NCBI GenBank assembly: GCA_016718135.1
Contig: JADKEF010000003.1
Location: 124,001-188,000 of the forward strand
Reading direction: 5' to 3'
DNA: 64,000 nt
From: Acidobacteriota bacterium
GTDB taxonomy: Bacteria; Acidobacteriota; Blastocatellia; Pyrinomonadales; Pyrinomonadaceae
Shown here: one piece after another, positions 8,825-17,507 of the stretch
Layout of the letters: every line of letters starts with the position of its first letter
Position numbering within the stretch: the stretch's first letter is position 1
The notes under the pieces: model-generated
Seen by the model: only the letters and a program-made list of their open reading frames with translations
The model's database searches: none
Told to the model about the DNA's origin: nothing
Translations under genes and position numbers: made by a program

Positions 8825-10210
8825 TTACGCTGACTGGCCGTTTGCGATAAGGGTCGGATACTTCCCAGTCCAGCACGCCGAGCATGTTTTTGAGGTGTCC
8901 AAGCCGATCGCGTCGAGCATCCCTTCAAGGGAAAGATAGCCGAGCGTATCGACGCCGATGTATTCGCGGATCTCCTCGACGGTCATGCGTGATGCTATTA
9001 GGTCCTGGCGGTGCGGGGTGTCAACGCCGTAATAGCACGAGTGGGCGGTCGGTGGGCACGAGATGCGCATGTGGACCTCGCGCGCACCCGCGTGACGGAT
9101 CATTTCGACGATCTTCTTCGACGTCGTGCCGCGCACGATCGAGTCGTCCACGAGGATGATGCGGTTTCCGTTTATCAGGTCTTTGATCGGATTGAGTTTG
9201 AGTCGCACGCCGAAGGATCGGATCGACTGCGAAGGCTCGATAAATGTTCGCCCGACGTAATGATTACGAATGATCGCCTGCCGAAAATTGATCCCGGACC
9301 ACCGCGCATATCCGATCGCGGCTGCCACACCGGAATCCGGCACTGGAACGACGAGGTCAGCCTCGACCGGGTGTTCCTCAGCAAGCCGCTTGCCCATCTT
9401 GTGACGTGATTCATTCACCGAGCGGCCGTAAATGATCGAATCCGGCCGCGAAAAATATACGTGTTCAAATGTGCAGACCGAAACCGCCTTCTTCTCAAAT
9501 GGCATCGACGAACGCATCCCATCCGCATCGACGATTATCATCTCGCCCGGCTCAACCTCGCGAATGTACTCGGCATCCATCAGATCGAAAGCACACGTCT
9601 CGGACGCGACGCACCAGGCGTCTTTGTATTTGCCCAAAACCAACGGACGAAATCCGCGCGGATCCCGTACCGCGATCAACGCCGTCGGCGTCAAGAACAA
9701 TAGCGAAAACGCCCCTTCCGTTTCTTTGAGAACTTTGGTTATCGCCTCGACCGCATCTTTTGCCGGCGTCCGGGCGATGCCGTGGAGAATTGTTTCCGTG
9801 TCGGATGTGGAGGAAAAAATGGCACCATCACGTTCGAGCTCGCGGCGGCGGGCCTCTGCGAACGGCAGATTGCCATTATGACAAACTGCGATCTGTCCAT
9901 GCTGACATGTGACCGAAAATGGCTGAACTTCGTCGAGCGTATTCTTTCCCGCTGTCGAGTAGCGCGTATGCCCGATTGCACTGGACCCGGTTAGTTTCTT
10001 GAGAACGTCGACATTTAGCACGTCGGCCACGAGGCCGATCTCGCGATACTGGTTAAGTTCACCCTTGTCGCATGAGACGATCCCGCACGCTTCCTGCCCG
10101 CGATGCTGCAAGGCAAACAAGCCCAATTGAGTCAGAGGAGCAGCCTCCTCATGACCAAAAATGCCGAAGATCCCGCATTCTTCTTTGAGTTTGTCGAGAG
10201 CTATCTCCAT
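8825..10210 (-). CDS. purF: Amidophosphoribosyltransferase
   Basis: First committed enzyme of purine synthesis, converting PRPP and glutamine to 5-phosphoribosylamine. At 461 residues it has the normal length. The N-terminal nucleophile-type glutaminase starts at EECGIFGIFGHEE, where a short propeptide is cleaved to expose the Cys at residue 12. The phosphoribosyltransferase half has the PRPP-binding motif IILVDDSIVRGTTSKKI. Cysteines in VCTFEHVYFSRPDS, AHSCYYGVDT and TCSACWTGKYP match the positions that bind a 4Fe-4S cluster in the Bacillus-type enzyme, so this is probably the iron-sulfur form. It heads the purF-yqeY-ligase cluster. Confidence 0.97.
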   Translation of the reverse strand: MEIALDKLKEECGIFGIFGHEEAAPLTQLGLFALQHRGQEACGIVSCDKGELNQYREIGLVADVLNVDVLKKLTGSSAIGHTRYSTAGKNTLDEVQPFSVTCQHGQIAVCHNGNLPFAEARRRELERDGAIFSSTSDTETILHGIARTPAKDAVEAITKVLKETEGAFSLLFLTPTALIAVRDPRGFRPLVLGKYKDAWCVASETCAFDLMDAEYIREVEPGEMIIVDADGMRSSMPFEKKAVSVCTFEHVYFSRPDSIIYGRSVNESRHKMGKRLAEEHPVEADLVVPVPDSGVAAAIGYARWSGINFRQAIIRNHYVGRTFIEPSQSIRSFGVRLKLNPIKDLINGNRIILVDDSIVRGTTSKKIVEMIRHAGAREVHMRISCPPTAHSCYYGVDTPHRQDLIASRMTVEEIREYIGVDTLGYLSLEGMLDAIGLDTSKTCSACWTGKYPTLIANGQSA

Positions 10211-10236
10211 TGGTCTTTATTTTGCCACAAAAAGAA

Positions 10237-10308
10237 GTTAGCCACGAATTACGCGAATATCACGAATAAAAACTCACGATTTGTGAGATCCGTGTAACTC
10301 GTGGCTAC
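10237..10308. repeat. Intergenic imperfect palindrome (CACGAAT/ACTCGTGG family)
   Basis: Left arm GTTAGCCACGAATTAC pairs with right arm GTGTAACTCGTGGCTAC at the other end, with weaker pairing inward and quasi-tandem units ACGCGAATATCACGAATA. It fills the gap between purF and the FdhF-like gene and reaches the stop codon of the latter. It is one of at least twelve such elements in the window. Confidence 0.75.
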
Positions 10309-11024
10309 CCCCCTTTCTTGGTGACCGAAACAACAATGCACTTCGACGTCGGCGTGCCGCTGCGTTTTGCAAAGCTGCCGAGCGGGATGAGCGGATTAGC
10401 CTCGGGGAAATACGCTGCGGCACAATCCATGGGAATTTCGTATGGCACGACCGCAAAGCCATTGACGTGACGTTCGCCGTCGTCAAAATGGCTAGTGATA
10501 TCGACCATCTCTCCAGCTGTCAGGCCGAGATCAGCAATATTCTGCTCGTTCATAAAAATGACGCGCCGTCCGCCGCTGATGCCGCGATATCTGTCATTCA
10601 GAGCATAGATCGTGGTGTTAAATTGGTCGTGCGATCGAATCGTCGTCAGGAACAGCCGCCCGGGCGGTAGATCGATCTTCGATAACTTACTTGATCTAAA
10701 TAACGCCTTGCCCGTCGGCGTGGTGAACCGTCCTTCACTCGGCGGATTTGGCATGTAAAATCCGCCGTCCTCGCGGATGCGTTCGTTGTAGTTCTCACAT
10801 CCGGGAACAACCCGCGAGATAGCGTCGCGAATGCGGTCATAGTCCGTCGCCATAGCCCCCCAATCGACCGTCGTCCGCTCACCAAGCGTCGCCTTTGCAA
10901 GCTCGCATACGATCCACGTCTCACTGCGGAGATGCTCCGACGCCGGCTCGAAAATGCCACGCGACATCTGAACATTTAGCATCGTACTCTCGGTCGAGAT
11001 AAACTGCTCGCCTCCGGCCTGCAT
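10305..11024 (-). CDS. FdhF/YdeP-type molybdopterin oxidoreductase, C-terminal fragment (frameshifted)
   Basis: C-terminal part of the gene that starts at 12643. From GGEQFISTESTMLNVQMSRG onward the sequence follows the FdhF/YdeP family through the cofactor-binding domain: FEPASEHLRSETWIVCELAKATLG, GRLFLTTIRSHDQFNTTIYALNDRYRG, and PYEIPMDCAAAYFPEANPLIPLGSFAKRSGTPTSKCIVV. It ends at 10305 beside an intergenic palindrome. It is not a separate gene. The frame change lies between about 10990 and 11080, and the ATG at 11024 is internal. Confidence 0.85.
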   Translation of the reverse strand: MQAGGEQFISTESTMLNVQMSRGIFEPASEHLRSETWIVCELAKATLGERTTVDWGAMATDYDRIRDAISRVVPGCENYNERIREDGGFYMPNPPSEGRFTTPTGKALFRSSKLSKIDLPPGRLFLTTIRSHDQFNTTIYALNDRYRGISGGRRVIFMNEQNIADLGLTAGEMVDITSHFDDGERHVNGFAVVPYEIPMDCAAAYFPEANPLIPLGSFAKRSGTPTSKCIVVSVTKKGG

Positions 11025-12643
11025 CTTCGGTGGCGAGCGTCACCCATGCGGAAAAGAGTGTCCGCGTTCCGGTCGATCTCAGTGCGTCCGAGGCAAGGTA
11101 GGATCAGAGATGTTTTACCGGGAGTAAGTGCCGTGCGGTTTAGCTTGGTTATGACTTGAACACTCAGATCACATTTTTGCAGAGCCGCCGTCACGGCACC
11201 TGAATCGGGCGATGCAGCCGCAAAATTTCCGCCCATCGCGAAGAAAACTTTCACGCGGCCATCCGCCATCGCCGCGATCGATTCGACCGTATTCAGGCCA
11301 TCGTGTTCAGGTGCCGAAAAACGAAATTCCCGTTCAAGATTCTCGCGGAAGAGGGGAGTCATTTTCTCCCAGATGCCCATCGACCGGTCTCCCTGCACAT
11401 TCGAATGGCCGCGAACCGGACACAGCCCCGCCCCGGGTCTGCCGATCGCTCCGCCTAGGAGATGCAAATTAACAATATCCTGTATCGTCGCGACCGCGTC
11501 CGTATGCTGCGTCACGCCCATTGCCCAGCACGTGATAAATGAACGCGCGTTCAAGAGCATCTCCGCAGCCTCGTTGATCTGCTCGCGGATAAGGCCACTC
11601 GATTCGAGAATGTCCTCCCATATCGTCACATCGATCGATTCAATTAGATCGCTGCAACCATCGGTCTTTGCGGATATAAAATCGTGATCGAAAACCGTTT
11701 CCGGTTCGACCCGCTCGCGTTCGAGCAGCACCTTCATCAGACCCTTTATCACCGCCATGTCGCCACCGATGCGTACAGGAAGATGCAGGTCAGCGAGCGT
11801 GGTTGCCTTGCCGCGCAGAAGCGTCAAAGGCCCGGAAAACGGATTCCCGTAATGCTGCGGATTCGGATCAACGAAACTCGTGAGTCCGGCTTCCTTGAGC
11901 GGGTTGATCGCGATCACTCTTGCTCCAGCTAGCTTTGCCGAACGGAGCGACGAAAGCATTCGCGGTGCGTTCGTCCCGGGATTTTGGCCGATCACAATGA
12001 CCAGATCGGTCTTCTCAAAATCCTCGAGTCGTATCGTCGCCTTGCCAAGACCAATTGATTCGGCGAGAGCTACGCTCGTGGATTCGTGGCACATATTCGA
12101 ACAATCGGGAAGATTGTTCGTGCCAAATTGGCGAACAAAAAGCTGATAGAGAAATGCCGCCTCGTTGGAGGTTCGGCCCGATGTATAGAAAACTGCTTCG
12201 TCCGGCGCGGTGAGGGAATTTAGTTTGTCGGCTATCAACTTAAACGCTTCTGCCCACGAAATGGGAACGTAATGCTCACTTCCCTCACGCAAAACTAGCG
12301 GCTCGGTCAGACGGCCTTGATCGTTGAGCCAATGATCGCTCCGGACCGAAAGCTCGTTGACGGAATGCTCGGCGAAGAACTCTCCGCCGATCCGCTTGGT
12401 CGTACCTTCATCAGCCAATGCCTTGGCCCCATTCTCGCAAAACTCATTTATCGTCCGCGAGTCCGGATCGGGCCACGCGCATGACTGACAATCGATACCT
12501 TCCTTCTGATTGAGATTCAAAAGCCCTCGCGTGCCGCGAACGACACCCATCTTCACAAAAACATGCTTCAACGCATTGGTTACGGCTGCAAGACCGGCCG
12601 CGATGTCGGGAGGCGAACTTACTTTTGGCTTGTCTTCACTCAT
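10976..12643 (-). CDS. FdhF/YdeP-type molybdopterin oxidoreductase, N-terminal fragment (frameshifted)
   Basis: Catalytic subunit-like protein of the FdhF/YdeP branch of the DMSO reductase superfamily, using a bis-molybdopterin cofactor. Visible are the cluster-region cysteines in GIDCQSCAWPDPDS, the molybdopterin-binding stretch YTSGRTSNEAAFLYQLFVRQFGTNNLPDCSNMCHESTSVAL, VIVIGQNPGTNAPRML, and SFITCWAMGVTQHTDAVATIQDIVNLHLLGGAIGRPGAG. True family alignment stops at LILPCLGRTEIDR. The last roughly 20 residues are out of frame and the protein resumes at 11024. Together the pieces give about 770 residues, the usual length. Family members include YdeP, linked to acid resistance, and formate dehydrogenase-like proteins whose substrate is unknown. 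It lies 39 bases downstream of fdhD. Confidence 0.88.
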   Translation of the reverse strand: MSEDKPKVSSPPDIAAGLAAVTNALKHVFVKMGVVRGTRGLLNLNQKEGIDCQSCAWPDPDSRTINEFCENGAKALADEGTTKRIGGEFFAEHSVNELSVRSDHWLNDQGRLTEPLVLREGSEHYVPISWAEAFKLIADKLNSLTAPDEAVFYTSGRTSNEAAFLYQLFVRQFGTNNLPDCSNMCHESTSVALAESIGLGKATIRLEDFEKTDLVIVIGQNPGTNAPRMLSSLRSAKLAGARVIAINPLKEAGLTSFVDPNPQHYGNPFSGPLTLLRGKATTLADLHLPVRIGGDMAVIKGLMKVLLERERVEPETVFDHDFISAKTDGCSDLIESIDVTIWEDILESSGLIREQINEAAEMLLNARSFITCWAMGVTQHTDAVATIQDIVNLHLLGGAIGRPGAGLCPVRGHSNVQGDRSMGIWEKMTPLFRENLEREFRFSAPEHDGLNTVESIAAMADGRVKVFFAMGGNFAAASPDSGAVTAALQKCDLSVQVITKLNRTALTPGKTSLILPCLGRTEIDRNADTLFRMGDARHRRCRPEASSLSRPRVRC

Positions 12644-12682
12644 CTATTCCGGATCTTTGAGAATGGTTTTTAGTTTTTGGCT

Positions 12683-13558
12683 TTAGTTGTTCAAGTTGTC
12701 TATTCGGTCACCGCAATAAAGGTTGAACCGCCCATCACGCACAAAACCCACAAGCGTCATGCCATACTCAACCGCGAGTTCAACGGCAAGGCTCGACGGC
12801 GCCCCGACGGCGGCGAAGATCGGAACTCCTGCCATCAGAGCCTTTTGCACAAGCTCAAAACTCGCTCTGCCGCTGACCAGAAGTACGCTGGCCGAGAGCG
12901 GTAATTTTCCATCGAGGAATTTCGCCCCGATCACCTTGTCGAGAGCGTTGTGCCGCCCCACATCCTCCCGAAGTATGTCGAGTTTGCCGTTTTTATCGAA
13001 CAAGGCCGATGCATGAAGCCCGCCTGTTTGGTCAAATGTTGATTGGGATTCGCGAAGCAAGCCAGGCAAGCTGTGGATCAGTTCGCGACGGACTTTGAGA
13101 ATATTTGGCGACAGTGGTTTGATGCCCGTCCTAAGGGCTTCGATCGAAGCTTTGCCACAAACGCCGCAGCTGGAGGTAGTGTAGAAATTGCGTTCGAGAG
13201 ATCTTAGGTCGATGTCGATGCCATCTCGCAGGTCGACTCTGATCGTATTCGAATTGAGTGCGGCCGCTCGATCGAGGGCACCCGTTCCCTTTCCGATCTT
13301 TAGCCCGCAATGGCGGATCTGTTCGATCTGATCCGGCGACGTGAGAATGCCCTCGGTAAAAAGAAATCCCGCTGCAAGCTCACCGTCATTCCCCGGCGTC
13401 CGCATCGTGATCGAAACCGCCCGATGCGGCTTGCCCGAAGGTTTGACGCGGATCTCAAGCGGCTCCTCGACAGCCAGCATGTCGTCGGAGACATCTTCAT
13501 TCTCTCCAGAATGAACTCGCCGAATCTCCGCCGTCATCACGCCGCTCGTTGATGCCAT
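12683..13558 (-). CDS. fdhD: Formate dehydrogenase accessory sulfurtransferase FdhD
   Basis: 291 residues, full length for FdhD, the sulfurtransferase that passes sulfur from a cysteine desulfurase to the molybdenum cofactor of FdhF-type enzymes. The catalytic motif TSSCGVCGKAS is present with both cysteines. Other family blocks are GNDGELAAGFLFTEGIL, GGLHASALFDKNGKLDILREDVGRHNALDKVIG, VLLVSGRASFELVQKALMAGVP and YGMTLVGFVRDGRFNLYCG. It lies directly upstream of the FdhF/YdeP-type gene on the same strand, so the enzyme and its sulfurase are probably co-transcribed. No molybdenum cofactor biosynthesis genes are nearby. Confidence 0.96.
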   Translation of the reverse strand: MASTSGVMTAEIRRVHSGENEDVSDDMLAVEEPLEIRVKPSGKPHRAVSITMRTPGNDGELAAGFLFTEGILTSPDQIEQIRHCGLKIGKGTGALDRAAALNSNTIRVDLRDGIDIDLRSLERNFYTTSSCGVCGKASIEALRTGIKPLSPNILKVRRELIHSLPGLLRESQSTFDQTGGLHASALFDKNGKLDILREDVGRHNALDKVIGAKFLDGKLPLSASVLLVSGRASFELVQKALMAGVPIFAAVGAPSSLAVELAVEYGMTLVGFVRDGRFNLYCGDRIDNLNN

Positions 13559-13587
13559 GTCGAAATTTTAACAGACGGAGGAAATTA

Positions 13588-13658
13588 AACGCAGAGACCG
13601 CAAAGAACCCAGAATAAGAAATCCGTTAACCTTCTCTCCCCGATGCGTTCTCTGCGTT
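13588..13658. repeat. Intergenic imperfect palindrome (AACGCAGAGA family)
   Basis: AACGCAGAGA at 13588-13597 is repeated inverted as TCTCTGCGTT at 13649-13658, with partial pairing inside. It sits in the 108-bp gap between fumarylacetoacetase and fdhD and resembles the larger element at 15976-16097. Confidence 0.65.
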
Positions 13659-13666
13659 GAAAATTC

Positions 13667-14995
13667 CTAATCGGCAGGGAGGATACGCCCACGGCATTCA
13701 CCAAATCCGATTCTGCGAAAGCCTTCGCGTTCGCAGTAGCCTTTCATGATGATCTCGTCGCCGTCTTCGAGAAAGCGGCGGGTTTCGCCGTTGGGTAACT
13801 CTATGGGTTCGGTGCCTCGCCACGAGAGTTCGAGCATCGAGCCGCGTTCGCCCTTATGCTTCCCTGAGATCGTGCCGGTCGCGATGAGGTCGCCTGTCTG
13901 AAGATTGCAGCCATTCGACGCATGATGCGTGAGCATCTGGGCGATCGTCCAATAGAGATCTTTCATGTTGGACTTGCTTAGCAGGTGCGGCGCGATATTT
14001 TCGTCACGCATCTTCTGCGTTTGGATAAAGACCTCAAGATTGATGTCGATCCCGCCGAGCTTTTCGTTCTCCTCGTCAGCGAGATATTCGAGCGGTTCGG
14101 GATCGCCGGCGTCGCGTTCGAACGCCTGCGTGCGAAAAGGAGCAAGCGCTTCCATCGTGACAACAAACGGCGAGATCGTTGTCGCGAAATTCTTTGCAAG
14201 AAAAGGCCCAAGCGGCTGGTACTCCCAAGCCTGTACGTCGCGGGCGGACCAGTCGTTTACGAGGCAAAGCCCGAAGATATGCTGCTCGGCTTCCTCGATC
14301 GGGATCGCCGTGCCCTGTTCGTTCCCGCCGCCGACAAAAAAGCCAACCTCCATCTCATAATCGAGATTTTTGCACGGAATAAACACCGGCGGAGCCTCGG
14401 CGTCGCTGCGATTCTGCCCGTGCGGACGTTTAATGTCCGTTCCCGAAACCAAAATGCTCGAAGCCCTGCCGTGATAGCCGATCGGGACGTATTTATAATT
14501 TGGCAACAGCGGATCATCGGGACGGAACATCGACCCGACATTCGTGGCATGGTAGATCGAACAGTAGAAGTCGGTATAGTCGCCGATCTCGAATGGGAGC
14601 TCGGGATCGATTCCCTTCGCAGCGACGAGACACTTTTTCGCATCGCGGACCAGATCATCAGGAGCACCTTCGCGTAAAACATCAAACGCCGCTCGCCTGA
14701 TATCCGCCAGCACCTCAGGCCCGTAAACTTCCGTCAAAAACGACAGATCACAAAGCTCCATCTCCTGAGCTATCTCATCAAAATCCGCGCCAAACAACCC
14801 AGACGATATCGCTGTGTAAAGATCAAATATCTGATCACCAATAGCCATCCCGAGCCGCGGCGACTCGCTCTGCTGCCCGGGCCAGAACATGCAGAAGGGC
14901 AGATTCTGTATCGGAAAATCGGTGTTTGGATCGTTTGCGGATTCAACCCAGCTCTTTAAGGAAGGGTCGTGTGTTTCGTTGATTTCGTAGATCAT
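13667..14995 (-). CDS. fahA: Fumarylacetoacetase
   Basis: Last enzyme of tyrosine and homogentisate breakdown, hydrolysing fumarylacetoacetate to fumarate and acetoacetate. From the ATG at 14995 (MIYEINETHDPSLKSWVE) it has 442 residues and an FAH N-terminal domain. The hydrolase core includes DFYCSIYHATNVGSMFRP, with the metal-ligand Asp, substrate Tyr and catalytic His, followed by YVPIGYHGRASSILVSGT, metal-site CLVNDWSARDVQAWEYQPLGPF, and SNGCNLQTGDLIATGTISG. The longer frame to 15046 reads into a repeat and is not used. The start codon overlaps the upstream gene's stop (ATGA), so translation is probably coupled. No hmgA or hppD is present in the window. Confidence 0.96.
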   Translation of the reverse strand: MIYEINETHDPSLKSWVESANDPNTDFPIQNLPFCMFWPGQQSESPRLGMAIGDQIFDLYTAISSGLFGADFDEIAQEMELCDLSFLTEVYGPEVLADIRRAAFDVLREGAPDDLVRDAKKCLVAAKGIDPELPFEIGDYTDFYCSIYHATNVGSMFRPDDPLLPNYKYVPIGYHGRASSILVSGTDIKRPHGQNRSDAEAPPVFIPCKNLDYEMEVGFFVGGGNEQGTAIPIEEAEQHIFGLCLVNDWSARDVQAWEYQPLGPFLAKNFATTISPFVVTMEALAPFRTQAFERDAGDPEPLEYLADEENEKLGGIDINLEVFIQTQKMRDENIAPHLLSKSNMKDLYWTIAQMLTHHASNGCNLQTGDLIATGTISGKHKGERGSMLELSWRGTEPIELPNGETRRFLEDGDEIIMKGYCEREGFRRIGFGECRGRILPAD

Positions 14996-15948
14996 AAGAA
15001 CTTTTGCCCGCGAAATACGCGAAAGGACGCGAAATATGAAAGGCAATTTCGCACTATTATCCCATATTCACGCGGACACGGTAATGGCGGTAATTCTCTT
15101 TCCTTTATTTCGTATGTTTCGCGTGTTTCGCGGGCAAAACTCTTACAAAATTCCGAGTGGACCGACTGCGGCTCAAAGCGGAAAACTTCGTCGAACTCCT
15201 CTTCCATTACGTCCTCAAGCACATTGCTTCGAAAGCCTTCTCGGGCGAAGCCGGTCATCAGGAACAAATTCAGAAAACCATGCATCCTGCCCATTACAGA
15301 TTCTTCTTCGTAGGTCAGTGGGCGAAAGCACCTGAGCGGATGATGCAGCCCGGCGGTCGCTTTGAACGGAACGTTTGCTGCCAGGCACGTACGTACAAAT
15401 CGCACTATCTCCGCCGGCGTCGGAAAAGCTTCCGGTGTGATGCCGCCGGTGCGGATCTTGGCTCGCTGGCCACGTTCCGCGAGTGCGGCGACGAGGTCTG
15501 GCATTAATTCGCTGGTCGGGATCTCGAAATATGCAGTTGTTCCGGGACGCAATCCGTTTACCGTGTTCTCGATCTTGGAGACGGAATTTGCCCGCACCTC
15601 GAGCACGTCGCACAGAGCCTGTTCGCCATGCCGAAGATTGAAAAGCTCCACCTGCTTCAGCGTCTCAACGATATCCTCGCCCGCCACAACGGCTATATGC
15701 CAACGATCACCTGCATCCCTCTCAATAAAATCGGCCGCACTCTCGTAAAACTCATCGAGCCGTGCCGCCGTAACGACAAACCGTCCAAGCATCCATGCGT
15801 AGTTGCTGTTGCGATACGTCGCGTAATTGAGCACAGCCTCGCTCATCGCAAGCTGTGACGGCGGAAACAGGCCGGCATAGTCGATCGCACCAGCGAGCAA
15901 CGCACGTACCGAGTCCTTAACAATGGCTTCCCGGGGCTGAGTATCCAT
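14992..15948 (-). CDS. Conserved protein of unknown function upstream of fahA, with repeat-derived C-terminus
   Basis: 318 residues from the ATG at 15948 (MDTQPREAIVKDSVRAL). The frame to 16002 adds 18 residues encoded by a palindromic repeat. I do not recognise a named family. Recognisable blocks are LAGAIDYAGLFPPSQLAMSE, NYATYRNSNYAWMLGRFVV and VPFKATAGLHHPLRCF, and the alternating pattern could be a TIM barrel. No signal peptide is seen, so it is probably cytoplasmic. Its ATGA overlap with fahA suggests a role in aromatic amino acid breakdown, but this is inference. The last roughly 50 residues (after about FRFEPQSVHSEF) are encoded by the palindrome at 14995-15145 and are unlikely to be ancestral. 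Confidence 0.75.
   Translation of the reverse strand: MDTQPREAIVKDSVRALLAGAIDYAGLFPPSQLAMSEAVLNYATYRNSNYAWMLGRFVVTAARLDEFYESAADFIERDAGDRWHIAVVAGEDIVETLKQVELFNLRHGEQALCDVLEVRANSVSKIENTVNGLRPGTTAYFEIPTSELMPDLVAALAERGQRAKIRTGGITPEAFPTPAEIVRFVRTCLAANVPFKATAGLHHPLRCFRPLTYEEESVMGRMHGFLNLFLMTGFAREGFRSNVLEDVMEEEFDEVFRFEPQSVHSEFCKSFARETRETYEIKERELPPLPCPREYGIIVRNCLSYFASFRVFRGQKFL
14995..15145. repeat. Long imperfect palindrome (CGCGAAA family) lying inside a coding region
   Basis: Left arm TAAGAACTTTTGCCCGCGAA and the units TACGCGAAAGGACGCGAAAT pair with the right-hand TTTCGTATGTTTCGCGTGTTTCGCGGGCAAAACTCTTA region. Each arm contains a GCGAAA-type unit two to three times. The left tip touches the fahA start codon. 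The element is read through as the C-terminus of the upstream gene. A related element is at 40832-40899. Confidence 0.8.
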
Positions 15949-15975
15949 CTGAGTTGTAAGAATATCAATATGAAG

Positions 15976-16097
15976 TTTTAACGCAAAGACGCAAAGAGAC
16001 AAAGACGCAAAGGAAGAGCATTTATGCTTCGGATCCGACCCAATTTTGGCGGTTCTTTACTTTGGGTCTTTTGCTCCTTTGCGACTTTGCATTAAAA
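15976..16097. repeat. Intergenic imperfect palindrome (CGCAAAGA family)
   Basis: TTTTAACGCAAAGACGCAAA at the left pairs with CTTTGCGACTTTGCATTAAAA at the right. The left arm holds quasi-tandem CGCAAAGA units. It fills most of the gap between the unknown gene (start 15948, minus) and ruvC (start 16171, plus), which also has to hold both promoters. Confidence 0.75.
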
Positions 16098-16170
16098 ATC
16101 TCTCTCTCGCTTGCACTCAGACAAAAAATTGGAGTATCTTGTCTTTACTCAGGCAGTTATTGGTAATTAA

Positions 16171-16675
16171 ATGCGCGTTTTAGGAATCGATCCCGGCAGC
16201 GAAACGCTCGGTTGGGGCGTGGTCGACGGAAAGGGTTCTAAGTACGTGCTCGTCGATTTTGGCACGGTAAAATCGAGTACGAAGCAGGCGTTCTCTAAGC
16301 GTTTGCTAAATATGTACGAAGGCGTGGCTGAGGTTATGGCAACGCATTCGCCGGATGTTCTGTCGGTCGAGGATACGTTTTATGCCGTAAACGTGGGCGT
16401 CGCGTTGAAGCTGGGCCAGGTTCGCGGGCTGATGTTGCTGCTCGCCGAGCGGCGGAAGCCTGGAGATCGCGGAATATGCCCCAAGGCTAGTCAAGCAAAC
16501 AGTTGTCGGCTACGGCAATGCCGAGAAGCATCAGGTGGGCGAGATGGTTCGAATTCTTCTGGGAATGAAGAAAGTACCAACTCCGCATGACGCAGCCGAC
16601 GCACTAGCGATCGCTATCTGTCATTTTCACCACGCGGGCGTCGCGGAACGACTAAAGAAATTATCGCCGAAGTAG
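16171..16675 (+). pseudogene. ruvC: Crossover junction endodeoxyribonuclease RuvC (one frameshift)
   Basis: Holliday junction resolvase. The N-terminal frame reads MRVLGIDPGSETLGWGVVDG, with the first catalytic Asp in GIDPGS, then VLSVEDTFYAVNVGVALKLGQVRG with the catalytic Glu. Near 16450 the frame shifts by one base and the protein continues in another frame as GGSLEIAEYAPRLVKQTVVG, then YGNAEKHQVGEMVRILLG and PTPHDAADALAIAICHFHH with the last catalytic acids, ending at TAG 16673-16675. All catalytic residues survive across the two frames and the combined length of about 168 residues is normal. An essential-type repair gene broken by a single indel is more likely a sequence error than a real pseudogene. 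Confidence 0.9.
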
Positions 16676-16697
16676 TGTATCGGCCACAGGGAACCTA

Positions 16698-17500
16698 ATG
16701 CAACTCCCTCTTCTCGCCACACTTCTTTATATTGACGGCCCTCGGCCATGTCGTCGATCAGCGCTCAGACCAAGAAACCCGCCGCACCTGTAAAACAAAG
16801 ACGACCTCTACGAGATCGGCCGAGATCGGCCAAAATGCGGTCGTGATCGATGAGACCATCTCAGTCCTGCGAAAGAACCCGAGCCTCTTCTCCAGATTCG
16901 GTCCACCGAATGCAGCGAGGCCGAAAGGTGCAGATCCTAGGTGTCACCGAGGCCGACGGGGTGAAGTTTTACAAGGTGACGGCACCACCAAAGAACTTCG
17001 GCTGGGTTCAATCAGACGCTGTGTTCGGCAAGTTTCGCCCAAATGACGAGGAACGTCTCGCTCGACTGGTCCAGGCGGCAAATGGCTTTGAACAGCTGGA
17101 GATGGCCAACGAATTTTTCGCTCTCTATCCCAGTTCGAGATTTCGTCCCGCGATCCTCCTGCTCTTCGGCGACCTGCTCGAAGAAGCTGCAGCCAAACTT
17201 TCAAAAGACGCGACATCACGCCTAAGCCGCAAAGAAATGGCCGCGTCCGCCGCTCCGCTACACAGCTATTATCTTAATTTCAACATGCTCGACCGCTATC
17301 GCAAGCTCGGCGTGATATTTCTCTTTAATTCAGCGACGCGTCAGTTTCATTACGATGGCTGGAGTTGGAAGGAGATCATGCCAAGAACGCAATTTTCCAC
17401 CCGAAGCCGTCGAGGCCCCAAAACGCCTCGACTCGCTCAAGCAGAAAATGGAAAAGACGCCAAAATGTCACTCGATGTCACAAGAGTCACGATTTCTGAG
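16698..17500 (+). pseudogene. Exported SH3-like protein, multiple frameshifts
   Basis: A broken gene readable only across four or five frame changes. It starts at ATG 16698 with MQLPLLATLL, then the signal-peptide end and ISAQTKKPAAPVKQRRP in another frame. QNAVVIDETISVLRKNPSLF follows, then the frame from about 16900 (RGRKVQILGVTEADGVKFYKV, NFGWVQSDAVFGKF) forming a bacterial SH3-like domain. A helical region follows (ANEFFALYPSSRFRPAILLL, HSYYLNFNMLDRYRKLGVIF), and RLDSLKQKMEKT lies in a further frame. This gives an exported SH3-domain protein of about 250 residues with unknown ligand. The 3' end near 17500 is uncertain because it abuts the convergent psuG. Confidence 0.7.
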
Positions 17501-17507
17501 AATGCCC

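Noticed and set aside
13965..14677. Open frames on the plus strand opposite fahA (131 and 230 codons).
   Set aside because: Antisense to a canonical fumarylacetoacetase; no family features and no promoter or ribosome site.
15157..15748. Plus-strand open frames opposite the unknown gene upstream of fahA.
   Set aside because: They lie fully antisense to the coherent 318-residue frame and show no protein-like pattern.
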